From Magnetovibrio sp. (GTDB lineage: Bacteria > Pseudomonadota > Alphaproteobacteria > Rhodospirillales > Magnetovibrionaceae), in assembly GCA_016763895.1 (NCBI GenBank), contig JAESSV010000090.1, positions 1 to 7,467 of the forward strand: a stretch of DNA of 7,467 nt, in the 5' to 3' direction. The first letter of the stretch is position 1. Each line of letters begins with the position of its first letter. Both the position numbers and the translations under genes were made by a program. The notes under the pieces are model-generated. The model saw only the letters and a program-made list of their open reading frames with translations. It searched no databases and had not been told where the DNA came from. This document shows positions 1 to 4,677 of the stretch, in pieces.

Positions 1-1058
1 CAGATGATGATCTTGCAGCCGAATGGGCGGCGATGCTCGATTCCGGCGATGGCGGCGGCGATGGCAGCGGCGGCGGTGGCGGCGGTAATCGAGAATCCAC
101 ACGGGTTCTAAATCAAGATGAAATTGATAGTCTGCTTGGTTTTGATGAAGATGAAGCCGAAGGTGAGCGGGCTTCTGGTATCCAGGCTATTCTTAATTCG
201 GCGTTGGTTTCATACGAACGTCTGCCCATGTTGGAAGTGGTGTTTGACCGTTTGGTTCGGCTGATGTCGACCAGTCTGCGTAACTTTACGTCTGATAACG
301 TCGAGGTGTCTTTGGATGCCATCACATCGACCCGGTTTGGGGATTATTTGAATTCGATCCCGTTGCCCGCGATGTTGAGTGTGTTTAAGGCGGAAGAATG
401 GGATAACTTTGGCCTGTTGACGGTGGACAGTTCCCTTATTTATTCCATTGTCGACGTTTTGTTGGGCGGTCGTCGCGGGACGGCGGCGATGCGGATTGAA
501 GGGCGCCCCTATACCACCATTGAACGGTCCTTGGTTGAACGTATGGTGCATGTGATGTTGGCGGATTTGTCCGGTGCGTTTGAGCCTCTTTCTCCGGTGA
601 CCTTTCGATTTGACCGCTTGGAAACGAACCCACGGTTTGCGACAATTTCCAGGCCGTCCAACGCCGCAATTTTGACGCGTTTGCGTATTGATATGGAAGA
701 CCGTGGCGGTCAGTTGGAATTGTTGTTGCCTTACGCGACATTGGAACCTGTTCGTGAATTATTGTTGCAAATGTTCATGGGTGAAAAATTTGGACGGGAT
801 TCAATTTGGGAAACTCACTTGGCGGAAGAGTTGTGGTTAACCGACATTGACCTTGTCGCAATTTTGGATACCCAAACCATGCGGCTGGGTGAAGTTTTCA
901 GTCTGCAAAAGGGCTCGCACCTTGATTTGGGAGCAACACCAGACACGATGGTGACCTTAAGTTGTGGTGACATTCCCATGTATATGGGGAATATGGGTCG
1001 CAAAGGCGATCAAATGGCCATTCGGATTTCTAGCCGTTACAAGAAGAAAAAGGATTAG
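1..1058 (+). CDS. fliM: Flagellar motor switch protein FliM (5'-truncated)
   Basis: FliM is a subunit of the cytoplasmic C-ring (switch complex). It binds phospho-CheY and passes the signal to FliG, setting rotation direction. The frame is open to the left edge: codons from position 3 read DDDLAAEWAAMLDSGDG, so the ATG at 33 is probably internal and the true start lies just outside the window. After a Gly-rich linker comes LNQDEIDSLLGF (about 108-143), the conserved N-terminal CheY-binding helix of FliM. The middle domain follows, with IVDVLLGGRRG near 450-480 and the ERSLVERM helix. The C-terminal third is the SpoA/FliN-like domain, including DLVAILDTQTMRLGEV and a final GNMGRKGDQMAIRI stretch before a Lys-rich tail. 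The 351 visible codons fit a nearly complete FliM. The stop lies 3 nt before the next gene, indicating an operon. Nothing appears broken apart from the window edge. Confidence 0.97.
   Translation, partial: DDDLAAEWAAMLDSGDGGGDGSGGGGGGNRESTRVLNQDEIDSLLGFDEDEAEGERASGIQAILNSALVSYERLPMLEVVFDRLVRLMSTSLRNFTSDNVEVSLDAITSTRFGDYLNSIPLPAMLSVFKAEEWDNFGLLTVDSSLIYSIVDVLLGGRRGTAAMRIEGRPYTTIERSLVERMVHVMLADLSGAFEPLSPVTFRFDRLETNPRFATISRPSNAAILTRLRIDMEDRGGQLELLLPYATLEPVRELLLQMFMGEKFGRDSIWETHLAEELWLTDIDLVAILDTQTMRLGEVFSLQKGSHLDLGATPDTMVTLSCGDIPMYMGNMGRKGDQMAIRISSRYKKKKD
52..87 (+). repeat. Low-complexity GGC/GAT tract coding Gly-rich FliM linker
   Basis: GGC, GGT, GAT and AGC codons encode a Gly-Asp-Ser run that includes six consecutive Gly. 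It lies between the acidic DDDLAAEW segment and the CheY-binding helix of FliM. It looks like a flexible tether, and a tract of this kind is expected to vary in length between strains; that second point is inference. Confidence 0.7.
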
Positions 1059-1061
1059 TTC

Positions 1062-1829
1062 ATGCCGGTATCGCTTATTCTTGATGTGATCATTGCTGTG
1101 CTTTTGGTCTTGACCATTGCTTATGCGGTGCGTTTGAATCAAAGACTTTTGCAATTGCGATCGGATAAGAATGAACTTTTGGTGTTGGCCAAAACGTTTG
1201 CTGCGGCAACGGTGCGTGCGGAAAAAGCCATTGAAAATTTGAAAGTTACCAGCGAAAGCCTGACGATTGAGATTGTAAAAGCGGAAACCTTGAAAGACGA
1301 TCTGGCTTATTTGGTGAACCGAGGCGGACGAACCGCAGATGAAATGGTCGATACCGTGCGCGGCGGCCACGCCAGCCCAACAGCCCCATCTCCCGTGAAA
1401 TCAGGTGTTCGTGATAAAAAGTTTAATGACATCAATGAAGAAACGCGTTTGATCGAAGAAGCCATTCGTGCCGCGACGCCGGGACCGGGTGATGACGAGG
1501 CACCTTCACCCCCTGAAAAAACACGGCGTATTCCGGGGAAGTCTAGGGGCAAACCCAAACGCTCTGGGGCTTCTTCATCCCCACCTCGGGGCTCTGGCTC
1601 GGCAAGCCCTAGGGGCTCTGGTCCGGCAAGCTCTCGGGGCTCTGGCCCGGCAAGCTCTCGGGGCTCTGGTCCGGTAAGCTCTAGGGGCTCTGGCCCCATA
1701 AGCAATGAACCCTTCCCCCAGGCTTCTTCGTCGCGTTCAACAGATATGATGGACGATGATGATAGCGAAGCCATTGGGGATACGCCGGCCGCTCGGGAAT
1801 TGTTAAAAGCCCTTGGTTCCGTCAAGTAA
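1062..1829 (+). CDS. DUF6468-type membrane-anchored protein of the flagellar operon
   Basis: The role is unknown; I recognise it as the small DUF6468-type protein often found directly after fliM in alphaproteobacteria. Residues 3-24 (SLILDVIIAVLLVLTIAYAV) form one N-terminal membrane segment. It is followed by a basic, amphipathic, probably coiled-coil stretch to about residue 90, which includes LRSDKNELLVLAKTFAAAT and the conserved-looking LKDDLAYLVNRGGRTADEMVD. From about 100 the chain is low complexity, with an acidic/Pro region and then the GSGPASSR repeats (residues 177-214). It ends with an acidic MMDDDDSEA patch and the short helix AARELLKALGSVK. The start has AAGGA about 8 nt upstream and follows the fliM stop by 3 nt, so translation is likely coupled. 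The 255-residue length looks inflated by the repeat tract. The last codons and the stop are themselves repeated downstream. Confidence 0.85.
   Translation: MPVSLILDVIIAVLLVLTIAYAVRLNQRLLQLRSDKNELLVLAKTFAAATVRAEKAIENLKVTSESLTIEIVKAETLKDDLAYLVNRGGRTADEMVDTVRGGHASPTAPSPVKSGVRDKKFNDINEETRLIEEAIRAATPGPGDDEAPSPPEKTRRIPGKSRGKPKRSGASSSPPRGSGSASPRGSGPASSRGSGPASSRGSGPVSSRGSGPISNEPFPQASSSRSTDMMDDDDSEAIGDTPAARELLKALGSVK
1566..1703 (+). repeat. 24-bp in-frame tandem repeat (GSGPASSR units)
   Basis: Units begin at 1590, 1614, 1638, 1662 and 1686 (the last is partial) and encode GSGSASPR, GSGPASSR, GSGPASSR, GSGPVSSR and GSGPIS. A degenerate unit (GASSSPPR) precedes them at 1566-1589. Copies differ mostly at single bases, such as tct/ccc and cgg/agg changes, so the array is fairly young. 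The period is a multiple of three, so unit gain or loss keeps the reading frame. Confidence 0.9.
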
Positions 1830-1886
1830 TGGGGATCCGTCAAGTAATGGGGTTCCGTCAAGTAATGGGGTTCGGTCAAGTAATGA
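1815..1886 (+). repeat. Four 18-bp tandem repeats spanning a stop codon
   Basis: Units occupy 1815-1832, 1833-1850, 1851-1868 and 1869-1886 and differ by one to three bases (consensus GGTTCCGTCAAGTAATGG). The first unit is the natural end of the DUF6468-type gene (Gly-Ser-Val-Lys-TAA). The other three repeat this end in the same frame, giving TAA at 1827, 1845, 1863 and 1881, with TGA directly after at 1884. Each TAATG also offers an ATG in another frame. Confidence 0.93.
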
Positions 1887-1915
1887 GGCAGTCTTGTATA
1901 AGTTGGATGGTTTGA
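1829..1915 (+). CDS. Possible 28-residue bridging ORF built from the stop-codon repeats
   Basis: The ATG at 1829 overlaps the DUF6468-gene stop as TAATG. The frame runs through the repeat array as MGIRQV, MGFRQV, MGFGQV, then a ten-residue unique tail, and stops with TGA at 1913-1915. That is one base before the ATG of the MotE-family gene at 1917. Both junctions have the geometry used for translational reinitiation, so the ORF could carry ribosomes across a gap created by the duplication. The peptide is unlikely to have a function of its own. It may equally be a chance product of the repeat. No independent ribosome binding site is convincing. Confidence 0.3.
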   Translation: MGIRQVMGFRQVMGFGQVMRQSCISWMV

Positions 1916-1916
1916 T

Positions 1917-2765
1917 ATGACACTCGAAAATTTAACCATGGGTCAATTGGAACCTGAAACAACGTCCGCGTCGAAAGCATCACCGGAAATGGAGCCCATT
2001 TCTTTTGATGAACCGCGCAACGCCAGTTTGTTGCGCCGCGTGGTGGTTAAAGTTCGCTTGCTGCCCATGGTTATTTTCTTTTCGACATTGATGTTAACGG
2101 TGCGTGTCGGGGATATTTGGACCGGCGTGGATGGCGCCCTGAATGGCACCGTGACCTTAACCGGATCCGAAGCCCATGCCCAAACCCAGGCTCAAACCAA
2201 GGGCGGCGCTACGCCCGGTGAAGCCGCGATGCCAACGGGCAATGAGTTGGGTGGTGGTTTGGCTATGGACGGCAATGGCTCCCCCGCACAAGACAAAGCC
2301 GCAGCCGCCGCGCGGATGTTGGCGGACGACCCGACGTTGTTGACCCAGTCGGAAATTGATTTGTTGCAAAAACTTGCGGAACGTCGCGTGGTTATTGATG
2401 CGCGCGAAAAAGAGCTGGAATCCCGGGTCATTTTGTTGGCCGCAGCCGAAGCCAGAATTGATATAAAAATTAAAGAATTCAAAGGATTACAGGCAACCAT
2501 CGAAGCCTTGGTTACGGAATACGACAAGCAACAATCTGTTAAACTTCAGAGCCTTGTCAAGATTTACCAAAATATGAAACCCAAAGATGCGGCGCGTATT
2601 TTGGAAGAATTGGATATGGATACCTTATTGCCCGTTGTCGAACGCATGAAAGATCGTTCCCTTGCGGCGATTATGGCGAAAATGAATCCCCAACGTGCCC
2701 GCGATATAACGGTCGAGTTGAGACAATTGCGCCAGCTTCCAGATGTTGCCACTTTGGGGAGGTAA
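1917..2765 (+). CDS. MotE family protein (MgtE_N-like domain, flagellar operon)
   Basis: This protein belongs to the MotE/FlbB-like group found in flagellar operons, thought to act around the stator and basal body; its exact role here is inferred. It has an N-terminal acidic segment, then a basic RRVVVKVR stretch before a single membrane anchor at residues 48-64 (LLPMVIFFSTLMLTVRV). An Ala/Gln/Gly-rich linker covers about 85-130. A charged helical, likely coiled-coil segment covers about 145-210, including LLQKLAERRVVIDAREKELE. The C-terminus, about 211-272, matches the MgtE N-terminal domain pattern, with IYQNMKPKDAARILEELDMD and AAIMAKMNPQRARDI. No magnesium channel domain is present, so it is not MgtE. 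The start at 1917 has only a poor ribosome site (GGATGG 6 nt upstream), so coupling to upstream translation may matter. The ATG at 1938 is an alternative. Confidence 0.85.
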   Translation: MTLENLTMGQLEPETTSASKASPEMEPISFDEPRNASLLRRVVVKVRLLPMVIFFSTLMLTVRVGDIWTGVDGALNGTVTLTGSEAHAQTQAQTKGGATPGEAAMPTGNELGGGLAMDGNGSPAQDKAAAAARMLADDPTLLTQSEIDLLQKLAERRVVIDAREKELESRVILLAAAEARIDIKIKEFKGLQATIEALVTEYDKQQSVKLQSLVKIYQNMKPKDAARILEELDMDTLLPVVERMKDRSLAAIMAKMNPQRARDITVELRQLRQLPDVATLGR

Positions 2766-2775
2766 GGCAAATTCT

Positions 2776-2795
2776 GGGAAAGCCCTTTTTTTTTT
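2776..2795 (+). terminator. Weak terminator candidate after the MotE-family gene
   Basis: A three-base GGG/CCC stem with an AAAG loop (2776-2785) is followed at once by ten T residues (2786-2795), 10 bases after the stop codon. The T tract is strong but the stem is very short, so termination, if any, may be partial or factor-dependent. Confidence 0.35.
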
Positions 2796-2848
2796 GCTAC
2801 TTTTCTTCTCAGAGCATCTAAAAGGTTGCGATTTTTCTGTGACTGTTA

Positions 2849-2863
2849 TACCTAACTTAGGTA
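2849..2863 (+). promoter_or_regulatory. Perfect 15-bp palindrome, candidate operator
   Basis: TACCTAA, a central C, then TTAGGTA form an exact inverted repeat with 7-bp arms. It lies in the noncoding gap upstream of cheY and about 80 bp before the predicted transcription start of the promoter at 2901-2929. That position suits an upstream-bound activator. The palindrome could also be too short to be an RNA structure of note. No known regulator is assigned. Confidence 0.4.
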
Positions 2864-2900
2864 ACAACAAGTTATGTAGATTCGTAAGGTGACGAAAAGG

Positions 2901-2929
2901 TTGGCAAAAAGCGTTTTGGTGCCTATATT
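2901..2929 (+). promoter_or_regulatory. Sigma70-type promoter for cheY
   Basis: TTGGCA (2901-2906) and TATATT (2924-2929) are separated by exactly 17 bp, each matching five of six consensus bases. The predicted start near 2936 would give a 5' leader of about 115 nt before cheY at 3052. The AT-rich noncoding surroundings and the T tract after the preceding gene support a separate transcript beginning here. Confidence 0.55.
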
Positions 2930-2981
2930 TGATGAGATGCGATAAAATAAATTGTATATTCATCTGCGGAACAGAAAATTA

Positions 2982-3030
2982 GTGTGGCAACACACATAAA
3001 TTATAGTAAATTAACGAGGTTAAAAACCTT
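2982..3030 (+). promoter_or_regulatory. Two small hairpins in the predicted cheY leader
   Basis: The first is GTGTG/CACAC closing a GCAA loop (2982-2995), a GNRA-type tetraloop that is unusually stable in RNA. The second is AGGTT/AACCT closing an AAA loop (3017-3029), extended by a possible G-U pair at 3016 and 3030. It ends about 5 nt before the ribosome site (GAGGAATGGAG, 3034-3044) of cheY. They may affect mRNA stability or initiation; this is inference from structure alone. Confidence 0.4.
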
Positions 3031-3051
3031 GCTGAGGAATGGAGTGAATTA

Positions 3052-3444
3052 ATGGCTGTCGATATGAGCATGAAAGTTCTGATTGTTGATGACTACAAAA
3101 CGATGCTCAGGATTATGCGCAATCTTCTTCGTCAACTTGGATTTGAAAATGTCGAAGATGCTATTGATGGCACCCAGGCCCTTGAAGTGCTGCGGGCCAG
3201 TGATGAAAAATTCGGCCTGATTATCTCAGACTGGAACATGGAACCCATGACCGGCATCGAACTTTTGCGTCATGTCCGTTCAGATGAAAAATTCCAACAA
3301 ACGCCTTTCATCATGGTGACCGCCGAGTCTAAGTCTGAAAACGTGATTGCAGCGAAAGAAGCGGGTGTTTCAAACTACATCGTCAAGCCTTTTAATGCAG
3401 GCACATTGAAGGCCAAAATGGTTAGCGTGCTCGGCGAATTCTAA
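3052..3444 (+). CDS. cheY: Chemotaxis response regulator CheY
   Basis: This is a single-domain receiver protein of 130 residues that, when phosphorylated by CheA, binds FliM and changes motor rotation. All key positions are present: acidic pocket D13/D14, phosphoacceptor D60 in ISDWNM, switch T90 in MVTAES, aromatic Y109 and K112 in the YIVKPF motif. The Trp after the phospho-Asp and the Y109 switch residue resemble flagellar CheY rather than sporulation-type or kinase-linked regulators. There is no output domain. The ribosome site GGAG sits 7 nt before the ATG; ATGs at 3064 and 3070 are less well placed. The gene has its own promoter candidate and stands apart from a full chemotaxis cluster, between motor genes, so it is probably the motor-binding CheY. 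Confidence 0.94.
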   Translation: MAVDMSMKVLIVDDYKTMLRIMRNLLRQLGFENVEDAIDGTQALEVLRASDEKFGLIISDWNMEPMTGIELLRHVRSDEKFQQTPFIMVTAESKSENVIAAKEAGVSNYIVKPFNAGTLKAKMVSVLGEF

Positions 3445-3533
3445 GGTAACCCCTTATGGCCGCGCCTAAAATAGCAGGCCAAGCCGAAGCCATAACAGAA
3501 AGACGGATCAAACAAAACAGCCTCACAAGCTGG

Positions 3534-3577
3534 GTCTTCCGATGTGAAGACGGCCATAGACACGGGTGTGTCTGTGG
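3534..3577 (+). other. Two adjacent RNA hairpins downstream of cheY
   Basis: GTCTTC (3534-3539) pairs perfectly with GAAGAC (3546-3551). Two bases later a second stem, CCATAGACAC (3554-3563) with GTGTCTGTGG (3568-3577), forms ten pairs including one U-G around a GGGT loop. Only three T follow, so this is not a classic intrinsic terminator. It could instead stabilise the 3' end of the cheY message or act as a partial terminator. It lies inside the decayed frame. Confidence 0.45.
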
Positions 3578-3629
3578 TTTGGTCCGCCCAAAAATCAAAA
3601 AAATATAAGGCTTTCCAAGTCCGAGCAGA

Positions 3630-3677
3630 AGCCAGAGAAATAGCCAGAGAAATAGCCAGAGCAATACCAGAGCATTT
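3630..3677 (+). repeat. 12-bp tandem repeat, about 4 copies
   Basis: AGCCAGAGAAAT is exact at 3630-3641 and 3642-3653, has one change at 3654-3665 and is degenerate at 3666-3677. It lies in the gene-poor stretch between cheY and the divergent motB. Confidence 0.85.
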
Positions 3678-3738
3678 GGCGGCTGGGTCCAAGAGGCCAT
3701 TGCCGGCCCGCGCATCGTAGGGAATTTTTGACACTGAT

Positions 3739-3771
3739 CTTCTCATAATCTTCTCATGTTCTTCTCAATGA
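3739..3771 (+). repeat. 11-bp tandem repeat, 3 copies
   Basis: CTTCTCATAAT, CTTCTCATGTT and CTTCTCAATGA follow one another directly. The 11-bp period would shift any reading frame and argues that this stretch is no longer under strict coding constraint. Confidence 0.8.
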
Positions 3772-3772
3772 G

Positions 3773-3820
3773 CCTCACAGCGGGCCTCACAGCGGGCCAC
3801 ACAGCGGGCCTCACAGCGGG
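3773..3820 (+). repeat. 12-bp tandem repeat, 4 copies
   Basis: CCTCACAGCGGG occurs at 3773, 3785 and 3809, with CCACACAGCGGG at 3797. In the frame that ends at 3896 it encodes Leu-Thr-Ala-Gly repeats. Confidence 0.92.
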
Positions 3821-3919
3821 CCTCCGCCAGCCTCAACGCAGTGATAAAGTCAAGAATCAAGCCAAAGTTGATGATTTGTTAGCCCGTTTCGACTAAAGTC
3901 CCTGAGTAGCTGAGAGAAT

Positions 3920-3958
3920 CCTTTATTTTCTGCTTTAATTTTCTGCCTTAATTTTCTG
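3920..3958 (+). repeat. 13-bp AT-rich tandem repeat, 3 copies, before the divergent motB
   Basis: CCTTTATTTTCTG, CTTTAATTTTCTG and CCTTAATTTTCTG are adjacent and end 15 bases before the start at 3974. They contain -10-like TTTAAT and CTTAAT words, but no -35 element at a sensible distance was found. Repeat number would alter the spacing of any upstream signal. Confidence 0.85.
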
Positions 3959-3973
3959 ATGGACAACATGTAA

Positions 3974-4663
3974 ATGAATGACATGGATGGTCAAATCAAG
4001 CCAGTCGAAGCGGGTGTTGATTCGACCATAGCTTTGTTCTTGGGGCTATATTTGGTTGTTTTGGCCTTTTTCATTCTGTTGGTCAGCATTTCATCCATCG
4101 AAAAAACAAAATCCAGCAAAGTCATGGACAGTTTGTCCAGCACGTTTACGTCGTTGTTGCCGCCTTCTGCGGATTTAACGACCTTTACGGCGAAAGATGG
4201 CGACATCATCGCAGGACAAGAATTTCAACAGCAAGTGACGGGGATTTACGCAACTGTTCTGGGCGTGGACAAGGTCGAAATCGTACAGCCCGGAAAGCAA
4301 ATGCGCTTGTTGTTGAAGGCCGATTCTTTGTTTTTTGACGGTGAAGCCCGTATTCGACCCGCGATATATCCTCTTTTGGATCGGACCGTGGCGTCCTTAT
4401 CTAACCGTCCCCGTGGGTTACGCTTTGATTTGGAATTTATGATTGGCACCCCACCCTCCGAAGATGGTAAAACCATGCCGGTGAAACAGACCTTGGAAGT
4501 AGAACGTGCGGGGGCATTTGCGCGGGCCATGAATGAACGTGGTATTCCCCCCGATAGCCTTTCCATCGGCATGCGCCCCGGGCATTTGGGTGAGATTGTG
4601 ATCTATTTTTATACCCGTGATATCGAAGCAACAAGATTACGTTTCGAAACCAAGAAAAAGTGA
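3974..4663 (+). CDS. Divergent MotB-like protein lacking the ion-binding Asp
   Basis: This is a membrane-anchored protein with MotB architecture: short cytoplasmic N-terminus, one membrane helix (residues 19-41, ending FFILLVSISSIE) and a periplasmic part with an OmpA-like fold (about 112-213). The helix lines up with the next gene's MotB helix (FTDLVSLMLTFFVLLFSMSS), but the essential proton-binding Asp position is Gly24. The OmpA-like domain keeps the pattern RLLLKADSLFF and LEVERAGAFARAM. It has MIGTPP where MotB has NGHTDP and lacks the RRVD motif, so peptidoglycan binding is doubtful. It probably assists the stator or motor rather than conducting ions; the exact role is unknown. The length of 229 is close to MotB. 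The start has only a weak site (GGA 9 nt upstream) and is directly preceded by an in-frame ATG-GAC-AAC-ATG-TAA. The ATG at 3983 is an alternative. The next gene starts at its stop codon. Confidence 0.78.
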   Translation: MNDMDGQIKPVEAGVDSTIALFLGLYLVVLAFFILLVSISSIEKTKSSKVMDSLSSTFTSLLPPSADLTTFTAKDGDIIAGQEFQQQVTGIYATVLGVDKVEIVQPGKQMRLLLKADSLFFDGEARIRPAIYPLLDRTVASLSNRPRGLRFDLEFMIGTPPSEDGKTMPVKQTLEVERAGAFARAMNERGIPPDSLSIGMRPGHLGEIVIYFYTRDIEATRLRFETKKK

Positions 4664-4677
4664 GGGTGTCCGTTGTG
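4662..4677 (+). promoter_or_regulatory. Ribosome site deciding the motB start
   Basis: GAGGG (4662-4666) lies 8 nt before the GTG at 4675, an ideal spacing. The earlier GTG at 4660, which overlaps the upstream stop as GTGA, has only AAGAAAAAG before it. I therefore prefer 4675. The difference is five residues and does not touch any domain. Confidence 0.6.

Larger units (their letters stand above)
3456..3896 (+). pseudogene. Decayed ORF after cheY, possibly a cheZ remnant
   Basis: An ATG at 3456, with AAGG about 9 nt upstream, starts a frame of 50 codons (MAAPKIAGQAEAITERR...) that stops at 3606. The same frame, read on past stops at 3606, 3729 and 3735, includes WVQEAIAGPRIV near 3675-3719. 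It ends with KVKNQAKVDDLLARFD and TAA at 3894. That end resembles the C-terminal CheY-binding tail of CheZ (VDDLL-type), and the middle piece distantly recalls the FQDxTGQxI catalytic motif, although the catalytic Asp is replaced and one residue is added. CheZ is the phosphatase of CheY, and a cheZ directly after cheY would fit. Against this, the span is short for CheZ, much of it is tandem repeat, and the resemblance is confined to short motifs. The piece from ATG 3756 (46 residues, LTAG repeats plus the tail) could be expressed on its own. Confidence 0.28.

Noticed and set aside
1307..1939. Minus-strand ORF of 210 codons with HYLTEP-type repeats
   Set aside because: It lies opposite the DUF6468-type gene, and its repeats are simply the reverse reading of the 18-bp and 24-bp arrays.
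2900..2920. Sigma54 promoter (TGGCA...) upstream of cheY
   Set aside because: The required GG and GC dinucleotides are not at the correct 10-bp separation; the sigma70-type reading of the same stretch is better.
3422..3746. Two overlapping minus-strand ORFs of 97 and 101 codons in the gap after cheY
   Set aside because: One gains its hydrophobic Leu/Trp run and the other its Ala/Ile/Ser run from the 12-bp repeat at 3630-3677. Neither has a convincing ribosome site, and neither resembles a family I recognise.
3728..3756. Exact TTGACA as a promoter for the divergent motB
   Set aside because: No acceptable -10 lies 16-18 bp downstream; CATAAT is only 10 bp away.
3773..3820. CRISPR-like array from regularly repeated units
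   Set aside because: Units are directly adjacent 12-mers with no spacers, so this is a minisatellite.
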